From positions 112,851-176,850 of the forward strand of contig NZ_WYDS01000002.1 in NCBI RefSeq assembly GCF_009914765.1: a stretch of 64,000 nt of DNA, in the 5' to 3' direction. The translations under genes were made by a program, and so were the position numbers. Each line of letters starts with the position of its first letter. The stretch's first letter is position 1. This document shows, piece after piece, positions 34,462-42,841 of this stretch. The notes below the pieces were generated by a model. That model saw only the letters and a program-made list of their open reading frames with translations, was not told the origin of the DNA and ran no database searches. Origin of the DNA: Halodesulfovibrio sp. MK-HDV. Its GTDB lineage: Bacteria; Desulfobacterota; Desulfovibrionia; Desulfovibrionales; Desulfovibrionaceae.

Positions 34462-37095
34462 TTACACACCCAGCAGGACAATTTTACCATCAAGGCTGAC
34501 AGATTTGTTGCCTAGAGAGCGCTGTTTGCTGAGAGATACAGATACAAGGGAATCAACTGTGTAATTCTCAATTTCTGTTTCTTTGTTTTCCGCTGCTGTA
34601 ATAGATACCGCCGATTTTTCATTACGCGTTTCTATGGTGCGTTCCAAGTTGTTTGCGATTTTGATTCGCATCAAAGCTTCTTTTATGTGTTTAGTATCCG
34701 CGTTTTCTGTAGCTTCATTAAATAAGGCAATGGCGAATTTTGCTTCTTGTTTCAGTGATCCGGAAGACTCTTCAGAAGTCTCTTCAGTCGAACTGCTTTC
34801 GTCATCTTCTTGAGTAGGTGCATCTGTTTCAGATGTTTCTTCAGTCGAATTACTTTTGTTATCTTCTTGCGTAGACGCATCTGTTTCGGATGTTTTTTCA
34901 GCAAGCGGGGCACCCGAAACTTTATCGGCTGTCTCTGATGCTTTGTCACCGAGTAAGCTTTTTGCTTCCCCTGCGGCTTCTTCTTCAGTGGTAAGCAGCG
35001 ATTTTAGTGCCAATTTAATTTCTAAGTCTGCATGTTCTGTAAGATTGGAAATTTTTTTCTTCTGAATATCAGCGAGTGTGATTTTGTTTTTAAGTAGTTC
35101 TATCTGTTCCTCAGGCATATGTATTTTGGCGGGAACAAGTTGAACTCTATACGGCGCATGAAGAAGCTGCTGCTCACTTATGTGCAAGCGCACGTCGGCT
35201 CCGAGGACCAGTTTGAGACCATTCTTACCGACTTTTTTAGTATGCTTGCCAAGAGTCACGTTTAGGCTGTTGAGTTTCACAAGATGTGATGCATTCTTGC
35301 CAACATGAGCGTTCCAATCTTTGTCTGTGCCTACCCATTGTTGTGTCGATTTTCTAAAAACGGAAGAGGTGACTCGTAATAATTCGCGTCCCGGCGTTTT
35401 CTTTAAAGACTCTACTATTTCTTTAGGGTCAGACGTAGGGGAACCGCTGGCTTTTTGGGAAAGCCACTCTTTTGCATCCGATAGAACATTTCCAACGTTT
35501 TTCTTTGCTTCTTTGGCAGATTCTTTAACGTTTGTTTCCAGATTCGGGAACTGACGATATTTGCCAACCCGTAACCATGTGTTTGCAGCTTCTGTTCGCA
35601 GTATTATGCGCTCATGCTTTTCTTTGTCGTCAAAGTACATACGGTTTTCGTTGGCCGTGCGAAGAGTATTGACCATTTGATTGGCGTCAATAACTGCTCC
35701 CGGTTGATCCTTGGCACTGATGGCTCCAAGGATAACGGGTCGGTCAATGTCACCGTTGATAAAGCTCACCATTACTTGTGTGCCGGAGTGAAGAGGATGA
35801 TGGATGCCATAGTGTGAGCCTGTATATGGCTGCGCCATCGAAATTTTACTTGAGGTTTTGCCTTCTCCACGGCTCGAACGGTCAAAGGCATATCGGATGA
35901 TATAACTGCCATCATCTTCCAGTGTCGCGTACTTGGTGGCTTTCGTTGTATTAATACGTGCCGAGACTATGCCTGCCATATGAGGACGTGGAGTGCGTAT
36001 TGCTGGGCGAAATTGTGTTGATTGTTCGATGGCGGTGAACGTGTTCGAATATTCTAGGGAAGCACTGTCCGATATTGAGGGGAGTCCTAGACCTTCTGTA
36101 AGAAAACGTGTTTGTTTTCCCGAATGAGTGGTGCGTGTGATGAGATATTCCTGATTGAACTCTTCAACTTCATGCCCCTCAAGTGTATACGTCCAGCCAG
36201 CACTAATATAAGGAACCGTGCTTTTTCCTTCATATTGTTTCCCCTGACACATGTGGCGTTCCGCGCGGGTGGCCGCCAAGAGTTTTCCTTCACTGGACGT
36301 TTGGTAGTTGTTCCCGAAGACCTGTTGTGTACCGTGTCCCAGCTGAGAGACTTTTTGAGAAACGTGTAAATTTCGTGAGGGGTGAATGGTTTGTTTATCG
36401 TTTAACGTAACAGACGCTACGGTTCTTCGAACATGACAGTCAAAGCGGGTAACCATTTCTTCTCTAAGTTGGCTGTCCAGCCCTGTAACTCGAGCATAAG
36501 TAAATGAAGGCGATATTGGATGGGGTGCATGTGCTGTAAACGAATCTGTTATGGTGAGGGTGTCTTGATCTTCCTGTGTGAAGAAATAGTACGCGCCGTA
36601 ATGTTCCATCCAACGACTGGCAAAGGCGTATGAGCTTTCATTGTACTGACAGACCATTTCATGCTGAGGATAATTTGCTGTGAGTTTTTCTACGTATTGC
36701 AGACCATTTTTAGCATATGGTTGAAAAACTTGATCCAGCAGACCGTGAAAGTTTTGGTTCAGCAGAATTTGAGAATTGTAATCTAACGAGAGTAAAGTTG
36801 CTCGTGGAGTGAGTTCCACGCGGCATATTTGCATTTCCTTGACCATATCCATGATGGTCATTTCATGGATAATGCCATGATAGCTCGATGATCCTTTTTC
36901 TCCATGTATCGAGAGGCTGGCAGTTGCGCCAGCTAACGTGTCCAGTATGTCCGGTGGTAGTGTGCTTATTAGCAGGCAGTCAAAACGGTAAAGCTCAGAG
37001 AGACCTTCGCTTCCGTTGAATTCTACAACATGAAAAGCGTCTTGCGGCTGACCAGATACCGTAAACGAAAAGAGTGGGGTTACCGTATTCAGCAT
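34462..37095 (-). CDS. vgrG: VgrG spike protein 2 with an acidic repeat and long C-terminal extension
   Basis: An 877-residue VgrG. The N-terminal gp27-like part (FHVVEFNGSEGLSELYRFDCLL) and the gp5-like part (VMVSFINGDIDRPVILGAIS) are intact. The extension after residue 500 contains helical segments, a 19-residue acidic repeat in two copies (TSETDASTQEDNKSNSTEE type, DNA at 34781-34894), and a beta-rich end (NKSVSLDGKIVLLGV). ATG at 37095 was chosen because homology begins at MLNTVTPLFSF, 14 codons inside the open frame. The extension has no recognised toxin domain. The SITAAEN segment resembles VITAAQN in VgrG 1, so the two tails may share ancestry. Confidence 0.9.
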   Translation of the reverse strand: MLNTVTPLFSFTVSGQPQDAFHVVEFNGSEGLSELYRFDCLLISTLPPDILDTLAGATASLSIHGEKGSSSYHGIIHEMTIMDMVKEMQICRVELTPRATLLSLDYNSQILLNQNFHGLLDQVFQPYAKNGLQYVEKLTANYPQHEMVCQYNESSYAFASRWMEHYGAYYFFTQEDQDTLTITDSFTAHAPHPISPSFTYARVTGLDSQLREEMVTRFDCHVRRTVASVTLNDKQTIHPSRNLHVSQKVSQLGHGTQQVFGNNYQTSSEGKLLAATRAERHMCQGKQYEGKSTVPYISAGWTYTLEGHEVEEFNQEYLITRTTHSGKQTRFLTEGLGLPSISDSASLEYSNTFTAIEQSTQFRPAIRTPRPHMAGIVSARINTTKATKYATLEDDGSYIIRYAFDRSSRGEGKTSSKISMAQPYTGSHYGIHHPLHSGTQVMVSFINGDIDRPVILGAISAKDQPGAVIDANQMVNTLRTANENRMYFDDKEKHERIILRTEAANTWLRVGKYRQFPNLETNVKESAKEAKKNVGNVLSDAKEWLSQKASGSPTSDPKEIVESLKKTPGRELLRVTSSVFRKSTQQWVGTDKDWNAHVGKNASHLVKLNSLNVTLGKHTKKVGKNGLKLVLGADVRLHISEQQLLHAPYRVQLVPAKIHMPEEQIELLKNKITLADIQKKKISNLTEHADLEIKLALKSLLTTEEEAAGEAKSLLGDKASETADKVSGAPLAEKTSETDASTQEDNKSNSTEETSETDAPTQEDDESSSTEETSEESSGSLKQEAKFAIALFNEATENADTKHIKEALMRIKIANNLERTIETRNEKSAVSITAAENKETEIENYTVDSLVSVSLSKQRSLGNKSVSLDGKIVLLGV
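34781..34894 (-). repeat. 57-bp tandem repeat, two copies, inside vgrG 2
   Basis: Two adjacent 57-bp units (34781-34837 and 34838-34894) differ at a few positions and encode 19-residue acidic, Thr/Ser-rich repeats. The unit length is a multiple of three, so copy-number change would keep the frame and only lengthen or shorten a flexible linker. Confidence 0.8.
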
Positions 37096-37100
37096 ATTAT

Positions 37101-38846
37101 TTACCCCACATTTATGAAACCGCCCGTAATGGTGCATTCTTCAGCAATATCAATTGAAATGCCTTTATGTTTATGAATATTGCCGCTTCGCTTACAGCTT
37201 TTACTGGCGCAAAGTTTTACAAGCCCTTCCTCATTAACGGCAGTTGTCTGCTTGGCATCGGTGAGGTCTTTTGCAACTTCTAAATCGAGTATAGGTGCTT
37301 GTCCTGTAGCAGAAAAACCTTCTAGCTTTTCTGGGTTCTTCCATTCTTCAAGCTCAAGTTCGGCTTTGCTTGCCTTTTGTCTAACTGTTTCAATTTCGTC
37401 GATTGGAGAAGCGTTGCAGGAATCACTGTCCGAACTGGTTTTAGATGTGGGAGCCTCCACTTCCAGTTTTTCTGTTGTGATTTTTTCCCAGTATTGATTA
37501 AAAATCTGAATGAACATGTCGATATTTTGCTCGACGTCTTTCCCTTTGTGGGTGTGTTCATTAACAAGACGGATAAGGGTCTTAGTTTCTTGTGATTTTT
37601 TATCAATCATTCGAATGGCGCTATTCACCAGTTTAATTTTGTTATCTGCTGCTTTAATATTCTTTTTGCAACTTTTCTCGACAACCATCCCCATTAGTTC
37701 AATGTGATTTGGGGCTATGTTCACTCGCTCTTTGGGAATGTTTAATCCGATACGTGGTCCAATAGTTAGAGAAATATCTCGGCCTGTTGTGACTTCGTCA
37801 TGAGAACCTATCTGAATTTCCTGTTTACCCAATAGAATAGTGGAATGTTCATTACCCATAATTGCCGATGACTTATTGTTTCCAACGAATTCGCCTACGC
37901 CGGAAGCAGATGCTATGTGGATACCATCCGAATTATCGTCGCTTTTGCCGATGCGGAGTTTGGCTTTGTGGTCGGGACTCGTGAAATGTATTTTTTGATT
38001 TTGTTCTAGATCGTCTATGGATAACTCGTTGGAGCCTGCTGAGCGCAATATTGACCGGCTGTTGTTTTTTGTATCCACGGGAGTTGGTGTTTCTATGTTA
38101 GGCACTGCACCAATAATCACAGGGCGATCAGGATCTCCATTTTCAAAGGAAATGAGAACCTCAGTGCCTTTGTGTAGCGGGAAATGAAAGCCATATTGGT
38201 CTGCTGAGTAAGGTTGTACGAATCTGATGCGGTGTGAGGCTTTACCATCTTTTTTCCCTGAGAGGTCAAATGGAAAAATCACTTTGTATCGACCTAGGCT
38301 GTCAAGCTCAGCGTTTTCTTCGTTCGCTGCGCTGTCTATCTTTGCAGAAATATAGCCAGCAATTTTAGGCCACGGAGTGGTATTGGAAGGACGGAATTGT
38401 GTATCTGCTGTAATGCCAGTGAATTCATTTCGATAAAATGTTTTGATGGAGGAATTATTTGAATTATCAAAACCTGCAACATCAAATTCTTTGTTGCTTC
38501 CTTTATGGGAAACACTTGTGATTGTGTAGGTCGTGTTGCGAGTGTCCCAATTATGATCTGAAAGGGTCAGCGAACTGCCGGCAGCCAATGTTGGGCAAGT
38601 GCTTTTTCCGATGAATGTTTGCTGATTACAGAGAGTTTCTTGTTGGCGTATTGTGCTTCGATGTGTTGCCTCGGCGATACTACGAAGATGTTCACCAAAG
38701 TAACTATTTACGGTTTGTTGGCCGTTCGAAATTTTGCTCTCAGCAACAAGGTCTAAGTCAGGTTTTTCATAGTTGAAGTCATAAATTTTTGTGCATTCAG
38801 CAGTAATTTTTTTTTTGTGAATACAGGCTATAGACAACATTTTCAT
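37101..38846 (-). CDS. vgrG: VgrG spike protein 3, C-terminal fragment
   Basis: The remaining part of the first vgrG in the operon. Coherent homology starts at ITAECTKIYDFNYEKPDL just after the A10 tract at 38807-38816. It includes the gp5 OB fold (TEVLISFENGDPDRPVIIGAVPN) and a helical extension. The last segment is Cys-rich (LCASKSCKRSGNIHKHKG). The bases between the ATG at 38846 and the tract are an out-of-frame reading of the N-terminal half. Translation of this half as listed would need its own start, for which I see no good ribosome-binding site. Confidence 0.85.
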   Translation of the reverse strand: MKMLSIACIHKKKITAECTKIYDFNYEKPDLDLVAESKISNGQQTVNSYFGEHLRSIAEATHRSTIRQQETLCNQQTFIGKSTCPTLAAGSSLTLSDHNWDTRNTTYTITSVSHKGSNKEFDVAGFDNSNNSSIKTFYRNEFTGITADTQFRPSNTTPWPKIAGYISAKIDSAANEENAELDSLGRYKVIFPFDLSGKKDGKASHRIRFVQPYSADQYGFHFPLHKGTEVLISFENGDPDRPVIIGAVPNIETPTPVDTKNNSRSILRSAGSNELSIDDLEQNQKIHFTSPDHKAKLRIGKSDDNSDGIHIASASGVGEFVGNNKSSAIMGNEHSTILLGKQEIQIGSHDEVTTGRDISLTIGPRIGLNIPKERVNIAPNHIELMGMVVEKSCKKNIKAADNKIKLVNSAIRMIDKKSQETKTLIRLVNEHTHKGKDVEQNIDMFIQIFNQYWEKITTEKLEVEAPTSKTSSDSDSCNASPIDEIETVRQKASKAELELEEWKNPEKLEGFSATGQAPILDLEVAKDLTDAKQTTAVNEEGLVKLCASKSCKRSGNIHKHKGISIDIAEECTITGGFINVG

Positions 38847-39468
38847 ATTGTTCTTTTGTTAGCGCAGAAGGTTGGCGGTAAGGCAGCTGTCTATTGGGAG
38901 TAGACTGATAGACTGCATGGCTGTCTGTGATGACGAGCTTTTCTTCATCTTGCTCCTGTATAAAAAAGTAAGAAATGCCCAGCCTTCTGAGCCAGCGGTC
39001 AAGGAAGTCGTAAAAGCTTTCACAATACTGGCAGACAAAATCGTATGCAGGATAATCTTCTTGTAATGAAAGTGTAAACGATGTGCTAGGAAGTCCGGCT
39101 TGTATTAAGACAGACTGAATGATTTTTGGGAGTGATTTGTTAAGGAAAATTTGACTATATTGCGAAAGCGTTGACCGCCATAAGCGTGGCATGAGGATAA
39201 CGCGATAGTAAGTGACATCATTCTTTCGGCTAATCATTGCCGCTTCAGCGATGACTCCGTGTATAGACCGTGAATTGTGTGTGTCGTCTATTAATATCGT
39301 CGCTTCTGTATTGAGAAGTGCTTTTAGGGCAAAAGTAGACCTGCTAGCGAGTGTAATCTCGTAGCTGTATAGTTCAGAAAGATGTTCTGTGCCCGAAAAA
39401 GAAACAACTGAGAATACCGTTGTACCCGTTGTGTTTGCTTTGGTTGTAAATGACAGTCTGGTATTCAC
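38797..39468 (-). CDS. vgrG: VgrG spike protein 3, N-terminal fragment ending at an A10 frameshift
   Basis: The first gene of the T6SS operon. It encodes the gp27-like N-terminal part of a VgrG (VFSVVSFSGTEHLSELYSYEITL; YDFVCQYCESFYDFLDRWLRRLGISYFF), then stops at residue 223 after SQKKNYC. The frame is lost at the A10 run at 38807-38816. With nine A residues, SQKK would continue as ITAECTKIYDFNYEKP, giving one VgrG of about 790 residues. The start is GTG at 39468 with AAGGA placed well before it. Confidence 0.88.
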   Translation of the reverse strand: MNTRLSFTTKANTTGTTVFSVVSFSGTEHLSELYSYEITLASRSTFALKALLNTEATILIDDTHNSRSIHGVIAEAAMISRKNDVTYYRVILMPRLWRSTLSQYSQIFLNKSLPKIIQSVLIQAGLPSTSFTLSLQEDYPAYDFVCQYCESFYDFLDRWLRRLGISYFFIQEQDEEKLVITDSHAVYQSTPNRQLPYRQPSALTKEQYENVVYSLYSQKKNYC

Positions 39469-39713
39469 TGTAAGATTCCTTAAGCAGGGGACAGATTAGT
39501 AAATGATTTTTATTCCTCTACAATAAGATTATAAAGACTAGGCTATTAGTATTTTTTTTGCAATGTGAGACGTGATTGGCACTGAGCCACGTTGGCTTGC
39601 CATTGCTATCTTTCTTCTTCTGACATGTTCATTCATTGATAGGCTTCAGTGGATAATTTTGACTATACTGGGGAGGGATTCCAAAAAAAATTGGCAACAG
39701 GAAATGTTTTTAT
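39469..39713 (-). promoter_or_regulatory. Leader region of the main T6SS operon
   Basis: The 245 bp before vgrG 3 must hold the operon promoter. A perfect TATAAT lies at 39528-39533 on the minus strand, but there is no matching -35 box at the normal distance (AAAAAT at 17 bp), so an activator may be needed. A small palindrome AGCCA-CGT-TGGCT at 39593-39605 is a candidate operator. No sigma-54 -24/-12 pair was found on this strand. Confidence 0.35.
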
Positions 39714-39733
39714 AGGTGTAAGTCGGGTGTAAG
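39714..39733 (+). repeat. Paired direct repeats near attR, possible integrase arm sites
   Basis: AGGTGTAAG and GGGTGTAAG start 11 bp apart, about 86 bp before the right-hand tRNA-Glu fragment. They match the pair at 4296-4317 near the left end. A degenerate pair with the same 11-bp spacing lies at 60560-60579. A role as arm-type integrase sites is inferred. Confidence 0.45.
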
Positions 39734-39818
39734 TTTCCTTGCTCTTCATGTCGTTAATGCTGTATATGTTTCTTTAGGGCCCTTGCAAATAAAGGAATAA
39801 GCAGTTTCCGCTAGATAT

Positions 39819-39876
39819 GACACCTGCCTTTCACGCAGGCGACAGGGGTTCAAATCCCCTTGGGGACGCCAAGCAA
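39819..39876 (+). other. attR, 58-bp copy of the tRNA-Glu 3' part
   Basis: Identical to 4185-4242. It contains the anticodon arm, T arm and CCA of tRNA-Glu but no 5' half, so it is not a gene. It marks the right end of the 35.7-kb island. Directly after it comes the hairpin terminator that probably belonged to the tRNA before insertion. Confidence 0.9.
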
Positions 39877-39879
39877 TTT

Positions 39880-39911
39880 AAGCTCTTACATGAAAGTGTA
39901 AGAGCTTTTTT
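39880..39911 (+). terminator. Terminator behind attR (probably the original tRNA-Glu terminator)
   Basis: An 11-bp stem AAGCTCTTACA / TGTAAGAGCTT with the loop TGAAAG and a T run. The same hairpin recurs at 63977 after another tRNA remnant, and almost the same at 60641. Confidence 0.8.
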
Positions 39912-39999
39912 GTGTTTAAATTTCGAGTGGGAGGCTTCGGCTGTAACAGGCAGGATTTTGCTACTTCCTATTGCTGTACCTTGTTAAGGAAGAACAGCT

Positions 40000-41925
40000 T
40001 CATAGCTTAGGACCTATTCCAGAAGGAATTCTTCCTTGGTGAATATATTGTTTTACTTTTCGGTAGAGTGTGGTTCGTGAAATGTTGAGGATTTTAGCTG
40101 TTTCAGCCATGTTGAATTCAGTTTTGTCCAGTGTTTTCAGTATGCCGGAACGTTCAATGCCTTCTAGTGTGTCTGGGTGCCACGGCGTATTATCTGATGT
40201 GGCAAGCGGTAAATCCAGATGATGAAGTTCAATAGTTTTTCCTTCGCAGGTGTGCAGAGCGCGTTGCATGCAGTTTTCTAATTCTCTGACATTTCCAGGC
40301 CATGAGTATTTGATGAGAGCCTCTTGAGCTTGCGGAGAAAGCTGAGATGAGCTGCCTTTTGCGCGACTTAGGAAAAATGAAGCAAGTCCCATAATGTCTT
40401 CTTTGCCGCGATCTCGTAGAGGTGGAATGGTGATCGGTAGTACGTTGAGTCTGTAAAAGAGATCTTCTCTAAAGATTCCTTGCGCAACGGCCTTGGCCAT
40501 CTCTACATGTGTGCTGGCAATAATGCGAGTGTCGACGCGGATTGGCTGTCGTGCACCGATTCGGTATACCTCTCCGGTTTGTAGAACACGGAGTAGCTTA
40601 ACCTGCATGTGGTGGGGCATGTCGCCAATTTCATCTAAAAGAATGGTGCCACCGTTAGCTAACTCAAATTTACCCGGCCTTCCTCCTTTCGATGCTCCTG
40701 TAAATGTACCTTCCACATACCCGAAAAGCTCACTTTCAAGCAGCTCAGCCGGAATAGCTCCACAGTTGATTGGAACAAACGGGTTGTTTGTCCTATCGCC
40801 TTCATTGTGAATTGCCTGAGCAAATAGTTCCTTACCGGTGCCTGTTTCTCCTTGAAGCAGAACCGTCGCGCTTGACTGTGCAGCACGTGCAGCAAGGTCG
40901 ACGGCTTTAGTAAAGCTTTCAGACTGTCCTTTTAGGCTGGAAAATGTGTAGTGAGCTTTAGTTCCCGCGATGGTGTCTGCCAGCCTGTTAATTTCTTCCA
41001 TTTCTTCTAGTGTGATCATTGTTCCTAAATGTTCACCGTCCTGAGAAATCACAAGCTGTGCTGTATAGATAAAGTGCACAGAATGTTTACCGTGCTTGAG
41101 TATGCATTCTCTATTTACCCATGCTGAGGGCTCGTTCTTGAGATCTTCAATGGAAAGGTTGAGACCTTTGAGAACTGTTACTGCTTGTCCTACGAGTCTG
41201 TCTTGCTTCAAGACCTGAAGTCCGCGCTTGTTAACCCGCCAGATGTAATTCTCACTGTCCAGAATGATCATGCCGGAATGTGAAGTTTCAATGACCTGAT
41301 CAAGAAAGCCCACATGTAATGCTAGTTCACGGTTGCGCCTAACAATACGCAATTCTCGTTCCACACCACGGGCAATCGTGGTGGTCATATAGAGAGTATG
41401 AGGATGCACAAGCTGTGCGCGGCCACTGAGCATAATGACACCAATGAGTTCTTTGTCCTTGCCGAACACAGGAGCCGCAGAGCTGGTGTAACCATGTGCC
41501 TGCCTACAGTAATGATCTTCATCCGTAAGTTGGATAGGGATTTGATGTTTATGGCACAGACTGATTGCAGATGTTCCCACATCCCTTTCCGTCCACCTGA
41601 AGCCAGGCACACAGTTACGGTTGGCACTTTCCTGTCTGGATTCATCGCTGCCTGTAATATGTAAAATGTACCCTTCAGCATCAATAGCAAACAATGTGAA
41701 ATCTCTTGCAGCTAACAGGTCGAATATTTCGTCAAATTGAGGGCGAAGGAGATTTAACCAATCGTCGTTGGCTAACCTGCGGGCTTTAAGTTCGGTAGGG
41801 GAAAGCATTGGCTGCGCAATGTCTCTTTTTTCCGGATTAATCCCGTACATCCGGGACCTGTTGTGCGACTCCGCTACAATCTGTTGTTTTGTCGTCTCAT
41901 CAATCGTTTTGCCGCGTTCAAGCAT
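40000..41925 (-). CDS. Sigma-54-dependent transcriptional activator (AcoR type)
   Basis: A 641-residue enhancer-binding protein. It has a GAF-like sensor region (about residues 60-190, with VGTSAISLCHKHQIPIQL and SSAAPVFGKDKELIGVIMLS) and a PAS domain (about 205-310). The AAA+ domain has Walker A GETGTGKE near 358 and Walker B GGTILLDEIGD. A Fis-type HTH is at the C-terminus (NMAETAKILNISRTTLYRKVKQ). The sigma-54 contact loop reads GTFTGA instead of the usual GAFTGA. It is divergent from a TRAP/dehydrogenase operon that has a -24/-12 promoter, so it probably activates that operon in response to the transported compound. Three palindromes in the shared gap are its likely sites. Confidence 0.93.
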   Translation of the reverse strand: MLERGKTIDETTKQQIVAESHNRSRMYGINPEKRDIAQPMLSPTELKARRLANDDWLNLLRPQFDEIFDLLAARDFTLFAIDAEGYILHITGSDESRQESANRNCVPGFRWTERDVGTSAISLCHKHQIPIQLTDEDHYCRQAHGYTSSAAPVFGKDKELIGVIMLSGRAQLVHPHTLYMTTTIARGVERELRIVRRNRELALHVGFLDQVIETSHSGMIILDSENYIWRVNKRGLQVLKQDRLVGQAVTVLKGLNLSIEDLKNEPSAWVNRECILKHGKHSVHFIYTAQLVISQDGEHLGTMITLEEMEEINRLADTIAGTKAHYTFSSLKGQSESFTKAVDLAARAAQSSATVLLQGETGTGKELFAQAIHNEGDRTNNPFVPINCGAIPAELLESELFGYVEGTFTGASKGGRPGKFELANGGTILLDEIGDMPHHMQVKLLRVLQTGEVYRIGARQPIRVDTRIIASTHVEMAKAVAQGIFREDLFYRLNVLPITIPPLRDRGKEDIMGLASFFLSRAKGSSSQLSPQAQEALIKYSWPGNVRELENCMQRALHTCEGKTIELHHLDLPLATSDNTPWHPDTLEGIERSGILKTLDKTEFNMAETAKILNISRTTLYRKVKQYIHQGRIPSGIGPKL

Positions 41926-41970
41926 TTTCGCTCCTGACCTATCTGCATTTAGGGAAGCAATTGAGGTGTG

Positions 41971-42075
41971 TGTTCATTTTTAGAACATGTTCATTTTTAG
42001 AACATAGTTGTAATTGTAAACAGTCTCAGCTGACTACTGAGCATAAGTATACATAAAGTGTTCTAAAAATGAACA
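41971..42075. promoter_or_regulatory. Three 17-bp palindromic activator sites
   Basis: TGTTCATTTTTAGAACA occurs twice, end to end, at 41971-41987 and 41988-42004. The same palindrome in inverted orientation (TGTTCTAAAAATGAACA) lies at 42059-42075. The sites are about 175-280 bp before the -24/-12 promoter, the normal distance for a sigma-54 enhancer. They also lie 46-150 bp before the regulator gene, so autoregulation is possible. Confidence 0.8.
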
Positions 42076-42248
42076 CATAAATCAAGCTATAAATTGGTTG
42101 CGTGATCAGCTAGTTCAATAGAAATCAATATCTTAGTGTAAATAAAACAATTTTGCCTCTCAAACGTTTCGAAAAAAACCGTACTTTCAGATGGTTGTAA
42201 TGCGATTACAATTTGTAGTGAGAATTGTAGGTCAGATTTTAGAAAGTT

Positions 42249-42265
42249 TAGGCACATCCCTTGCT
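42249..42265 (+). promoter_or_regulatory. Sigma-54 (-24/-12) promoter of the TRAP operon
   Basis: TAGGCACATCCCTTGCT matches the sigma-54 consensus TGGCAC-N5-TTGCT at 14 of the key positions that can be judged, with GG at 42251-42252 and GC at 42263-42264 in the correct spacing. The predicted start lies near 42276, about 55 bp before dctQ. Confidence 0.85.
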
Positions 42266-42332
42266 TTAACGAAGGCGTGCAAGGACATCATGTACAGTTT
42301 TCCACTTGTTATTCCATTACTGGGAGGACTTA

Positions 42333-42839
42333 ATGGAGCGTTTTTTTCGATATACGCTGACTTTTTTATTAAGCTCAGTTGCTTTCATGCAATTTATTCA
42401 GGTTATTTGGCGCTATATTCTTCAAGCTCCACTTATGGGGTTGGATGAGATCTTAGTGTATCCCACTCTTTGGTTGTATTTTGCCGGAAGTATGAATGCT
42501 TCCCGCGAGGATACACAGATTAAAGCAAATGTATTGGATGTATTTCTTAAAACAGAACGTTCGCGTCTTGTGGTTCGTATCATCGCAGATGTATGCAGCT
42601 TGGTTATCGCGTTGTGGTTAACCCGATGGGCCTGGTTTTACTGTAAGTATGCATTCCGTGTGTGGAAAGAAAGTCCAACATTATATGTACCGACCTTTTA
42701 TGCAGAGTGTTCTTTGTTCATCGGCTTGGTTGTTATGAGCATGTACGCTGCGTATCACCTGATCCGCAATCTCCGTTGTCTGACATCACATCTTTCTGAA
42801 TGCACCACAGATCCGACGGTAATCAAGGGGGAAATTTAG
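42333..42839 (+). CDS. dctQ: TRAP transporter small membrane subunit DctQ
   Basis: A 168-residue protein with four membrane helices, the DctQ subunit of a TRAP transporter. Family features are ALMGLDEILVYPTLWLYF-like sequence after helix 1 and the conserved DTQIKANVLDVFL. ATG at 42333 was chosen because GGGAGGA precedes it. It lies 3 bp before dctM and needs DctM and the periplasmic DctP. It is the first gene of the sigma-54 operon. Confidence 0.92.
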   Translation: MERFFRYTLTFLLSSVAFMQFIQVIWRYILQAPLMGLDEILVYPTLWLYFAGSMNASREDTQIKANVLDVFLKTERSRLVVRIIADVCSLVIALWLTRWAWFYCKYAFRVWKESPTLYVPTFYAECSLFIGLVVMSMYAAYHLIRNLRCLTSHLSECTTDPTVIKGEI

Positions 42840-42841
42840 AC

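Noticed and set aside
39469..39713. A sigma-54 promoter for the T6SS operon
   Set aside because: No GG-N10-GC element with a good match was found on the minus strand before vgrG, although many T6SS operons have one.
39819..39900. A second tRNA-Glu gene at the right end of the island
   Set aside because: Only the 3' part is present; the acceptor 5' strand and D arm are missing.
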